In this document: piece by piece, positions 1 to 10,900 of the stretch
Numbering within the stretch: position 1 is the stretch's first letter
Layout of the letters: every line of letters starts with the position of its first letter
DNA from: Megalopta genalis
Lineage: Eukaryota; Arthropoda; Insecta; Hymenoptera; Halictidae
NCBI RefSeq assembly: GCF_051020955.1
Contig: NC_135014.1
Coordinates: 682,001-746,000, forward strand
Direction: 5' to 3'
DNA: 64,000 nucleotides
Notes under the pieces: generated by a model
Seen by the model: the letters and a program-made list of their open reading frames with translations, nothing else
What the model was told of the DNA's origin: nothing
Database searches by the model: none
Translations under genes and position numbers: made by a program

Positions 1-28
1 GCACACTCACTTATTAACTAAAACGCAT

Positions 29-103
29 CCCACGGCGGATGATAATCCTTCGGCGGATGAAAATCCCACGGCGGATGATAATCCTACGGCTGATGATAAT
101 CCC
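29..103. repeat. 18-bp minisatellite, about four copies
   Basis: Four consecutive 18-bp units of the form CCCACGGCGGATGATAAT (29-46, 47-64, 65-82, 83-100) differ at one to three positions. A single unit recurs near 290-308, next to the same flank (ACGCATCC), so the array lies within a larger duplicated block. Confidence 0.85.
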
Positions 104-680
104 ATGACATGATAGTATCTGTAATGAACCAGAAAAGATTGAATTCTAGTTAGTATGAATACAAAATAGGTGACAAGTCGAAACGAGTGCCAAACTAACT
201 CGCACACGAGTGCAATTTTTGGGAAAATGGAGGAAACGAAATTATGGAAAATTTGGAAAATTTTGGCGAAAACATGGAATATGCGACGCATCCCACGGCG
301 GATGAAAATGTCTGTAATGAATTCAAATTAGTCTGAATATAAGTCGAAATAGGAAACCTAAGACCAGCACAGGAGTGCCAAGCTAATCCGCACACGAGTG
401 CAATTTTTAGGAAAATGGAGAAAACGGAATTTAGCAAACTTAAATTAAGAATCCTAACAACCTACAAGCGCCTCTGGTACCTCGGGGACGCTACCCCCCG
501 TACTCGCCCACGGGCCCCATCCGTGAGCGAGCCCCTGAGGGACCTCCGATCGGAGGAATACCAACTTCATCAATTTTTGGACGAAATCTTGTTTCGAAAG
601 CCGACTTAAAATATAAATCGGCAACAGCGCAAGAGTGCAATTTTTGAGAAAATGGAAAAATCGTAATCTAACAAACTTAA
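104..680. repeat. Degenerate direct repeats, no gene
   Basis: Blocks near 120-260, 300-430 and 600-670 share the phrase GAGTGCAATTTTT followed by GAAAATGGA, and two of them share CTGTAATGAA. They read as three decayed copies of one unit. ORFs here are short, differ between copies and match nothing I recognise. Confidence 0.6.
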
Positions 681-834
681 ATTAAGAACGCTAACGTCCC
701 CCCCACGTGAGGAGATTGACTCCGAATATGAGCATTACAATTTGATTTTGTATGCCAGAGGGAAAATCAAAGTGAAAGTGGCAATGAAATGTTGCAGCGA
801 TCCTTGGAACGGCTACTCGCAGTGCGGCATTTAT

Positions 835-930
835 TTCGCGACTCTAACACAACGCGTTGGCAATTTTCGCGACTCAAACACAGCGCATTGGCAATTTCTC
901 GCGACGCTAACACAACGCGTTGTTAATTTC
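835..930. repeat. Tandem repeat of about 31 bp, three copies
   Basis: Three units of the type TTCGCGACTCTAACACAACG plus GTTGGCAAT start near 835, 866 and 896. The same CGCGACGCTAA vocabulary recurs through 1,400-3,300, so this is one satellite family. The array stops where the reverse-transcriptase fragment begins. Confidence 0.75.
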
Positions 931-1372
931 GCAGGCTGTCGAGGATGGAGGGCCACCAGACATTGTCGAATGCGCCAGCTATATCAAATAGTACACCAAT
1001 CACGTATCTCTCTCGGCTTTGCGATGTGATCCGCCTGACTCTAACAATTGCTTCCTCCGTGGATCTGGCTGAACGGAAGCCGAACTGCTGGTCAGAGGTA
1101 TTTGGATGGTTCTCGAATATGTCCTTTAACTTTTCTGCTATCAGCCTTTCCAGGACCTTGCTGAGTACCGGAAGGAGGCAGACTGGCCTGTAGGATTTGG
1201 AGTTAGCAGGGTCCTTTCCTTCGTTCTTTAGGAGAACTTTAATTTCACCCCGCTTCCACCTTTCTGGAAATGTCGCCGATGAGAGACACGTGTTGTACAG
1301 TTGGGTGATCTCCGCGTGCAGTATGGGCCAGGCCCTTTGTACTACTTCGGGTTTCATTGCACTGCGGAGGGT
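923..1372 (-). pseudogene. Non-LTR retrotransposon reverse transcriptase fragment
   Basis: About 144 codons on the minus strand read as the N-terminal half of a LINE-type reverse transcriptase. Visible family landmarks are SYRPVCLLPVLSKVLERL (RT block with the YRP...LLP..SK..E motif), QFGFRSARSTEEAI (block with the F..GRS-type turn) and FDIAGAFDNVWW (catalytic block A, the first aspartate of the active site). The YADD block, the endonuclease and the C-terminus are absent. Both ends run directly into satellite sequence, so this is a truncated, presumably dead copy. The FDI.GAFD..WW form is usual for R1/I-group elements of insects; the clade is an inference. Confidence 0.85.
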
Positions 1373-1463
1373 TGCAGCTGCGGCATGGGCTCTGAAAGAC
1401 GAACGAAGCTATTGCAACGCGATTATTCTCGCAACGCTAACTTCGAAACTAATTCGAAGACAA

Positions 1464-2074
1464 ATCGCGATAATTCGTTTCGCAACGCTAGGATGCAAAA
1501 ATCGCGATGTGCCCAACCGAGCCGATCGTTGGGACCTCGGTCCATTGTTGCAGCCGCGGAATGGGCGCCTGAAAAGTCGAACGAAGCTACTGGCAACGCG
1601 ATTATTCCGACGCTACGCTAATACAACGGACAGAAATCCGAAAGATTTTACTTTGCTTTCTGGAAAGAACGAGTCTGTAGACTTTGAAAAATCTGATAGA
1701 ATCATAAAGTTGAAACGCGATTAGCTCGCGACGCTATATTCGCGCTGGATAATTCGAAGAAAAATCGCGACTATTCTATTCGCGACGCTACGATTCCTGT
1801 TCAAAATTAATTACAGCAACGCGTGATCAATTCGCAACGCTATGGCAAGTCGCGGATGTGCCAATCCGAGCTGTTGTTGGGGCGGCGAGGCCCTTCGTTG
1901 CAGCCGCGGCATGGGCGCCTGAAAAGTCGGAAGGGAAACTATTGCAACGCGATTATGTCGTCGCGACGCTTATTCAATGAACAGAGATGGAAAAGCGAGC
2001 GGACTTTGATGATCTTCGAAATTTTCTAACTTGGAACGCGATCGTATATATTCGCAACGCCGTCTTTGACGCTT
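1464..2074 (+). repeat. Left arm of 611-bp inverted repeat
   Basis: The reverse complement of 2694-3303 matches this arm base for base apart from a handful of changes (for example GGGCGCC against GGGTGCC near 1,565 and a one-base indel near 1,850). Identity is therefore about 99%. Each arm is itself built from two diverged copies of a unit containing GTTGCAGCCGCGG and GGGCGCCTGAAAAGTCG (near 1,550 and 1,900); a third copy lies outside the arm near 1,371-1,440, and a partial one in the spacer near 2,210-2,275. Confidence 0.92.
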
Positions 2075-2337
2075 CTTGCACGTCGAACGAAATGTGAAAT
2101 CGCGATTATTTTATTCGCGACGCTATACTTTGAATTATTAATTTCAATGCTAACGATAATCGCGATGCTAATTTTGATCTCTGTTGAAAATGAAGGGAAA
2201 CAACGCGAGATTATTTCGCAACGCTATTGCAAGTCGCGGATGTGCCCAGCTGCGCTGATCGTTGGGGCGGCAAAACCTGCCCAAATACTATTACTACTAC
2301 TATTACAAGAACTACTATTACTATCGTAGCGAGTACA

Positions 2338-2656
2338 GTGACCAATTAACAATATATATATATATGTATATTGTTAATTGGTAATATAGTATAATATTGC
2401 AATTATATATATATTTTATTATTATAGTATTATAATATTACGTTATATTATATTATATTATATATATAATATATAATATACTATAATATAATATAATATT
2501 ATAATACTATAATAATAAAATATATAAATATATATAATTGCAATATTATACTATATTTATATATTATATATTATATTATATATATTATTATAGTATATAT
2601 ATATATATATTATATATTATATTATATATATTATTATAGTATATTATAATATTATA

Positions 2657-2692
<36 letters not shown>
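2338..2692. repeat. AT-only spacer with nested palindromes
   Basis: This is the centre of the large inverted repeat. It contains a hairpin at 2,340-2,382 (CCAATTAACAATATA facing its reverse complement) and a second palindrome around 2,393-2,550 whose arms both read AATATTGCAATTATATATAT. Long (TA)n runs follow. No coding potential is seen. Confidence 0.85.
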
Positions 2693-2693
<1 letters not shown>

Positions 2694-3303
2694 AAGCGTC
2701 AAAGACGGCGTTGCGAATAAATACGATCGCGTTCCAAGTTAGAAAATTTCGAAGATCATCAAAGTCCGCTCGCTTTTCCATCTCTGTTCATTGAATTAGC
2801 GTCGCGACGACATAATCGCGTTGCAATAGTTTCCCTTCCGACTTTTCAGGCGCCCATGCCGCGGCTGCAACGAAGGGCCTCGCCGCCCCAACAACAGCTC
2901 GGATTGGCACATCCGCGACTTCCATAGCGTTGCGAATTGATCACGCGTTGCTGTAATTAATTTTGAACAGGAATCGTAGCGTCGCGAATAGAATAGTCGC
3001 GATTTTTCTTCGAATTATCCAGCGCGAATATAGCGTCGCGAGCTAATCGCGTTTCAACTTTATGATTCTATCAGATTTTTCAAAGTCTACAGACTCGTTC
3101 TTTCCAGAAAGCAAAGTAAAATCTTTCGGATTTCTGTCCGTTGTATTAGCGTAGCGTCGGAATAATCGCGTTGCCAGTAGCTTCGTTCGACTTTTCAGGC
3201 ACCCATTCCGCGGCTGCAACAATGGACCGAGGTCCCAACGATCGGCTCGGTTGGGCACATCGCGATTTTTGCATCCTAGCGTTGCGAAACGAATTATCGC
3301 GAT
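2694..3303 (-). repeat. Right arm of 611-bp inverted repeat
   Basis: This is the reverse-complement partner of 1464-2074, ending at the same CGCGATAATTCG junction. A (TA)n tract follows at about 3,304-3,365. Short ORFs in it mirror those of the left arm and are not genes. Confidence 0.92.
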
Positions 3304-3324
3304 ATATACTATAATATTATAATA

Positions 3325-3370
<46 letters not shown>

Positions 3371-3548
3371 CATAATAATATACATGATAATATATACAAT
3401 AATTTTTGTCTTACAACAGTATTAACTTGAAAATAAAGAACCTGAAAATTCTAGCTAAAATGGGGTTATTAGTTTCGAATTATTCTTCAAAATTAATCTG
3501 TTTCGACGAATGCCCGCGAATTTAATTGCTCGAGAAGTAACGATAATA

Positions 3549-3735
3549 GTAATGGCAATTAGGTAGTGGAAGTAACAATGACAAAAGTATTGGCAAGGGT
3601 AACGGCAATAGTAATGGCAAAAAGGTAGTGGAAGTAACAATGACAGAAGTATTGGCAAGGGTAGCGGCAATGGTAATGGCAAAAAAGTAATGGAAGTAAC
3701 AATGACAGAAAAGTATTGGCAAGGGTAACGGCAAT
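3549..3735. repeat. 62-bp tandem repeat, three copies
   Basis: Units start at 3,549, 3,611 and 3,673, each with GTAATGGCAA, GTGGAAGTAACAATGACA and AGTATTGGCAAGGGTA. A diverged copy of the same unit occurs at about 6,455-6,510. Both sites are followed by related CAGCAAAGGAAGACAGCA sequence, so the 3.5-4.1 kb and 6.4-6.7 kb blocks look like an old segmental duplication. Confidence 0.85.
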
Positions 3736-4270
3736 TGAATTCGAACGGAAAATGCGAATTATTATTGAAAAGAATACATCCTAACTAGATATACGATAGA
3801 ATTCGCAACAAGTATGTGGTCACTGTATTCGAAAAAATTGGGAGAACTACTGGTAAAATAAGAGCATGCGACTTACGTTTCGATGCGATGTTGGTTCTGG
3901 AATTTGTAGTAGGAAGAAGTAAACGAATGTAGCAGCGGAGTAGCAGTAGCATCAGCAAAGGAAGACAGCAGTAGGAAAGATTTAAGATTTTAGAAGGACA
4001 TTTAAGATTTTAATCGAAAATATTAATTGCTATTTGAAAAAGACTTGGAGATGATCGGAAACCATTTGGAAATTCCCGTTGATATTAGAGATACGATTTT
4101 GACAAATAACTATTAATAATAATTTTGCCGAATGTTAAGTAAATTTAGATTCGAATTAAAAAGAAAATTTAACTTTGATAGTTGTTTAATCAATTAAGTA
4201 ATTAATTAAGTAATAATGAATTGATTGAGTAATAATGAATTAATTGAGTAATTTCACGCAATAATTATCC

Positions 4271-4998
4271 TTGAAAATTATATTACATCTTAATTCTTAA
4301 CAATTTAATTTGTTATAATTTCAAATTTGAAAGAGCTTTCCTGAAACGCGATTAATTTCCCGCACTAATTTTCCTTGAAAATTATATTATATCTTAATTC
4401 TTAACAATTTAATTTATTATAATTTCACTTTTGGAAGAACTTTCCTGAAACGCGATTAATTTCACACAGTAGTTTTCCTTGAAAATTATATTACATCTTA
4501 ATTCTTAACAATTTAATTTGTTATAATTTCAAATTTGGAAGAGCTTTCCTGAAACGCGATTAATTTCACACAGTAGTTTTCCTTGAAAATTATATTACAT
4601 CTTAATTCTTAACAATTTAAATTGTTATAATTTCACTTTTGGAAGAGCTTTCCTGAAACGCGATTAATTTCCCGAACTCATTTTTCTTGAAAATTATATT
4701 ACATCTTAATTCTTAACAATTTAATTTGTTATAATTTCAAATTTGGAAGAGCTTTCCTGAAACGCGATTAATTTCCCGCACTAATTTTCCTTGAAAATTA
4801 TATTATGTCTTAATTCTTAACAATTTAATTTGTTATAATTTCAAATTTGGAAGAGCTTTCCTGAAACGCGATTAATTTCCCGCACTAATTTTCCTTGAAA
4901 ATTATATTATATCTTAATTCTTAACAATTTAATTTTTTAGAATTTCACTTTTTGGAAGAGTTTTCTTAAAACACAACTGATTCCCTCATTAGACAAGT
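4271..4998. repeat. Tandem array of seven 104-bp units
   Basis: The string TTGAAAATTATATTA recurs at 4,271, 4,375, 4,479, 4,583, 4,687, 4,791 and 4,895, exactly 104 bp apart. Each unit carries CTTAATTCTTAACAATTTAA, TTTGGAAGAGCTTTCCTGAA and ACGCGATTAATTTC. Two subtypes alternate (TTTCAAATTT or TTTCACTTTT; CCCGCACT or CACACAGTAG). The last unit is the most decayed. No ORF is present. Confidence 0.93.
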
Positions 4999-5620
4999 TG
5001 CGACTAATTAATCAACGACTTTGAGTCGAGCGAGCAGCCGCAGGATACCCCCGCCACTGACTTTGACTTTGACGATCGACGATAGCGCGATCGACGGCGA
5101 TCAATAATTTCAATAATTTCGATCATTTCCAATTATTTAATATTCGTGATAATTTATTTTGCAATAATACTATCGGTTGCCCGAAAAATTATTTCATCAC
5201 TTAAATTGTTCATGAAAAGTAGAATTGCTTTCGTTAATTAATTTATTATTTCTTACTTCTTAATATTTGCAATAATTCTGCTTGTTAGAAGTATGATTAA
5301 GAAGTACACTGGCTATTTTGCCATTTAATTTGCTCGCGAAGATAATTGATAGAGTGAGGAATATGAATTAATTTTTGCAAGCACGATTGTTTCGCGAAAT
5401 TGTTGCAGCGGACTAGCTTCGTTAATAAATTCATTGCCTTTCAATCTGTAATATTTACGAGAACTATTCTCGCCGACGATACTGTTAAGCATCCCCGTGG
5501 CTATATCATCTCGCGACGGAAGTAATTAATAAGGTGAAACAGACGAAATGATTCTCGAAGCACGAATTTATCGAAGAATCGTTTCGTCGAAGATATTCTA
5601 TCCATACATTTATTAATTCC

Positions 5621-6104
5621 AGCTGTTTATTAATAATTGTAAGAACTTCTTTTGCCGAAGACCAGCTTCTAATGCTCTCCCCTCTCTTTTACAATCCAAT
5701 GTTTAAACAAATATAGCTAATAGTACTCGAGGTTTAATATTCATGAAAATTCGTTTCACCAATGATATTATTAAATACAGAGTGATTTTTAAAGCACGAA
5801 TTTATACATTTATTATTTCTAGCTGTTTATTAATAATTGTAAGAATTTCTTTTGCCGAAGACCAGCTTCTAATGCTCTCCCCTCTCTTTTACAATCCAAT
5901 GTTTAAACAAATATAGCTAATAGTACTCGAGGTTTAATATTCATGAAAATTCGTTTCGCCAATGATATTATTAAATACAGAGTGATTTTTAAAGCACGAA
6001 TTTATACATTTGTTATTTCTAGCTGTTTAGTAATAATTGTAAGAATTTCCTTTGACGACGACTACCTTTTAATATACTATCCTTTCTGTTTTACAATCCA
6101 TTGT
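5621..6104. repeat. 200-bp tandem repeat, interrupted by a MITE
   Basis: AGCTGTTTATTAATAATTGT recurs at 5,621, 5,821 and (with TTTAG) 6,021. Units one and two are nearly identical. The third continues to TTGTTTAA at 6,101-6,108, is interrupted by the element at 6,109-6,423 and resumes at 6,428 with ACAGAAATAGCTAATAG, as expected from the intact copies. Confidence 0.9.
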
Positions 6105-6108
6105 TTAA

Positions 6109-6423
6109 CACGTTGAATGCCACGCCGGTTTTGCAGAAATTGTCCGTGGCGCCACGATGAATTTTCTTTTATGTGATACATATAATGTTGAAATATTATC
6201 TGCAATAGATAAGTTACAGTGTATAACCATGATTGACATGTTAATGGCGACAGGGGTCACTGTTTGAATCGACGATGGTAATAATACCAAATTTTAGATA
6301 TTGACATTTGTTTTAAATTATATATATTTCTATCAATTTGGGCGCGCCGGTCACCGGTGGCCCCCATGGCGTCACCGCCAAGTTAAGTGCCGTTCATCGG
6401 TGACCCCCGTGGCATTCAACGTG
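6109..6423. mobile_element. piggyBac-type MITE with TTAA target duplication
   Basis: This 315-bp element is bounded by the 16-bp inverted repeat CACGTTGAATGCCACG and its complement CGTGGCATTCAACGTG, with TTAA on both sides (6,105-6,108 and 6,424-6,427). The empty site is visible in the two intact 200-bp repeats as TGTTTAAACAAATATAGC, so the insertion can be defined to the base. TTAA duplication is the hallmark of the piggyBac superfamily. There is no transposase ORF, so it is non-autonomous. Confidence 0.9.
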
Positions 6424-7068
6424 TTAAACAGAAATAGCTAATAGAACTCGAAGTTATGGCAAAAGTAATGGAAGTAATAATAACAGAAGTATTGGCAAAA
6501 GTAACGGCAAATTAGGACAGTAGCAGCAATAGCAGCAGCAAAGGAAGACAGCAATAAAAGAGAGGAAGCAACAGCAAGAAGTGCAGCAAGAAGTTTCCAT
6601 AACTCGGACACCAAGTCCGATTTATGATCTTAATCGAAAATATTAATTTCCATTTGGTAAAGATTTGTAAAAGAGTTTTGCCGCTGGCCCAATCGGTGCT
6701 GCACGGACATCGAACGGAGCTTGATGCTGAAAACGTTAATTATCAGCAAATTTGGGCATATAAAACTAAACCAAGGGAAACGGGAGATGCATGTGCGCAT
6801 CTGTACAATGCATCGTTCGAAGCAGATTGCATAATATTAAAGAAAAATTTCACACAACATATCATCGTTTAATTATTAAACTAAACTTTAATAGATAATC
6901 TATTATCAAACTATTCTTTTAACATTTATTTTCTACAGCCGATATTTAGTCGCACATAAATATTATTAACGTCGTCCGAGATTCACGTTTCTCTCTTAGT
7001 TCGGTACCGCGCACACGTTTTATACAGTCAACCACTTTATTAAAATAGAAAAGAATAATACAACATTT

Positions 7069-7940
7069 TCAGATGTACGTCCTGGAGATGAATAGTACAA
7101 TAGTTAGTAGAACGCAGAGGGGCTCGAGGTGTTTCTTATAGCTGGAGCTTCCAGATTGTACAGAATGAGTCACTCCTCCGGGAGAATATTCGCGTGGCTT
7201 ATTTGTAGCTGGAAGGGGTCTCTCCATCGAGCAGACGGTGTTCTTTATAGCTTCCCGGGAGGAACCGCTGAGAATTCGGAAATTGTAGTCGTCAGGGTTC
7301 AGATGGGCGTACATGAAAGTCGGCAGACGATCCGAGAGCACCCAGATCTGGCCATCTCTGTCGATCTGCAATGAAATGACAATGGAACATCGCGATGTCT
7401 CGACGAATAGCTCACGAGTTCTATCAATAATCGTGTCAAGTAATTCTTTACAAACAGGAGTTAGATACATTAACTGTTGGGTCAAGTATAAAGCCTGTTG
7501 TCGGTACGAAAATATCTAATATTTAATTAAAGTTTTCAGTAGATGTATCTACTTCTTGATTGACCAAAAGTAGGAGATAGAAGATAAGATCGACGTACTA
7601 TTATTTGATCTTTATTACATCCTTGCGATAACAGAACAATTACCTTTAGATCGTTGGGGAATACCATTGTAACGTTGTCCATGTAAATGAAGTCCTGTTG
7701 CTGAGTGGTGAACGCATTTTGTGGTTTCCAACAAGCAATGGCGTTCATATTCGTTAAAGCGTAAAAGAGAACACCAGTGTCCTGATCCAGGAAGCTCACG
7801 CTGCTCTGACCATTGTTTCCCCGAGATCCGAGGCTATGGAATTCGTTGAAGCTTTCTGTAATGTTCGAATAATCAGTTTAAAAGATATGATATTATTTAT
7901 ATCTATTATATTATATATATTATATTATATTATATATAAT

Positions 7941-7997
<57 letters not shown>

Positions 7998-10900
7998 TAT
8001 TTATATTATTTATAGCTTCTATCGAGCCATAAATAAATCCCACTGTGAACATCGTTATATCAAATCATTTTGAAAAATCGAACCACACTACGCGAAGAAC
8101 ACGATTAGTCGACTAAATTCAATTGTTCTCGTGCGGTATTGCAAGTCGCATTGTTGCTGAAAGTCATTTAAATCATTACGTTAACGTCCTCCGACGGAAT
8201 GGATTTAATCGACGTAAATTTAATTTTTTTTAAATCAACTATTATGCCGAATCACGATGCCGGTTCTTAAAGTACCGTACAGATTTTTATTGTTTTATTT
8301 ATTATATTATTATTATTATCTTTCTCACCGGAAGCGCTCGCACGTTGAGGATCTCTCAACAATTTCGTGCTAACGGAGAACTCCATGCTGCTGGACAGCG
8401 GGTGGAAATACATGGTACTGTATCCGTCGCCTCTGGGCGCTAGGGCCATTCCGAACAAGCCGTCGCTCCATTGAAACGAGATTCCCGACACGTTAAATTC
8501 CTCAGCCTTGACATAATCACAATTTTAAAAGTTAATTACAATGCGTACAGCGGTGATATAATATAATGGACTCAAAGTAACTCTTACATTCTTACGAATA
8601 TCTAAACGAAAACTTAAGAAAATATTATATTTGTACATATCTATTTTCTATTATTTCTAATATAGAAATATAGAAATATTAATTAATGATTGTTAAGTTT
8701 TTCGTTCAAATATACAGGATGACTCGCAACTGAAACAGAGCACCTACAGTGCTGTGAATAATTATAAATTCAAAAGTAACTTTTACATTTTTACAGATAT
8801 TTGAACGAAAATCAAGGGGGGAAAAAAGAACTATATTTGTATATTTCTATATTAGAAATAATAGAAAATAGAATTCCATAGCTTCTGTTATATTAATTAC
8901 TAGTCTGCGGATTTTATGTATTTATGCACAAAAGCGTGCAGTTGAAATATAAAATTATGAACATAATTTTATTGATTATTAAAATAATCGATAAGAAACA
9001 ATTTGTTTTTATTTAATTTCCGTTCCCCGTAATCGTCTCGGTAAATCTTTATTTTGCATAAAGATCCACAGTCCGTTAATTACTATGTAATCGTTCGTAA
9101 CGGATGTATGTATAATATATGAGCGGTTTATTTTGAAAGTGGCATAAGTCACTTTTTCAAAAAAATCGAGTTAATGGTAACACTAATTACAATTGAACGG
9201 TATCTTTTCATTTAAAAAAAATTTGCAATCAATAAGTTGAGAACTATTGAGATTTGTTCGAGAGAAGTTTTGCTAATTAACGATATAACAAACATGTTTA
9301 TTTTGGAAGTGGCGTAAGTTGCTGTACTCAGGAAATTAATTGTGGGGCTTAGTGTAAAAGAAATAGAAACGTGTGATAAGTGTGTGTGTGAAGTATTGTT
9401 TTGAATTATTTTCAGTATTTTTAAAAAAGTTGTGATCACTGGACTTATTTTTATAAGTGCGAAAGAGAATAGTGTAGTTTTGTAAATTATATTATAGTGA
9501 TGTGGCGGCCACCTCCAGACCCGCCAGCAGATGGCTATAAAATGTTTTATAAACTAACTTTAGATGAAAAAGATGAATTTCTAACTTTGGATTTGTCACC
9601 AAAAAGAGGAAGACTTGGGCGTTATTCACAAATCGAAATGGATCCGTTATACGCTGCATCTCGTCCTGTTTCTTCAGCAAAATACAAAGACATGATGGAC
9701 TTGCATAATTATATACCCCCAATATACCACAGTTATTTTAAAAATTTTAAACAAAACACGATTTTCGAGGACTTAATCACTCCTATCGATGGCGAAAATT
9801 AAATTGATCTGATGTATTTTCATATAAATTACTTATACTTATGTTTCAAAATGTACTAACTATTTCTGTATTTTATGAATACTAAAATAAAAAATACTTA
9901 AATCAAACCTTTATATTAAATATGTTCATGGTGTAAATTATTATTATATATGTAATTTATTCAACAATTTTAGTAAATCACTGTCCTTTCAAAACATCGC
10001 TTCGGTAAAATACGTCGGACAAAATTAATATATGTCAGTCATTTTTCTAAACTATTTATTTTGAAAGTGGCTCAAGTCACTTTACCGTAATGAAAAGTGG
10101 TGATTTTTTAATGTTTATACGAAATTATTTATACTGAGAAAAATATCAGTATCCTGAGATAACAAATACAAGTAAATCTTCTCGAAAGTTAGCATCCATA
10201 TTTTTAAACGTGTTAAAACGCAAACCCTTAAATATCTCGACTTAAAAACAAAGTGACTTATGCCACTTCCAAAATAAACAGCTCATATGTGCATGCCAGA
10301 GAAAGTTTCCTGTCGAAAGCAAGGGTCAGCGCACGACCATATTCGGGGATTTTTAGGCTACATTTAAAACTGTTCGCGGTATCATATCGAGTACTTTTCA
10401 CAGACACGTTTCTTCGGCATTACACCCGACTTTCTAGTCAATCAACTATCTCTTACTCCCTTCCTCCTTTCTCTCTCTTAGCGGTTCCATTCATTTTCCT
10501 AGTTGGCCGACTAAGAGGCTCAGCCTGCCATAAATAATTGCACGATCTCCTTCTTCTCAGGATGATCAACCGCTCCACAGAACCGTGAGCTGCCTAGACG
10601 TATTTGTTGCGAGCGCTTTAAAGAATCGTCTGCGTAAAATCAAAATTATCTCAGACAAATTGCAACAAAAAAAGTAGTCTTTCTTTAATACCTATCACCC
10701 ATTTTTGTCATAAACGCATGAAATCCGCAGCCTACTTATTATCAGTACACTCGTTCTGTTATTCGAGCGGAGAGCCTTCTCGATAATAATTTCTTCACAG
10801 AAGTTTTTCCAAACATCGTAAAATGGAAATTCGGACAGATCTCGTTCACTTCTTACAGTGTATAGGATAACCCATAATTATGTTAACACCTGGAAATGGT

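Noticed and set aside
1197..1724. 175-codon plus-strand ORF
   Set aside because: Its first half is antisense to the reverse transcriptase fragment and its second half is satellite shared with the palindrome.
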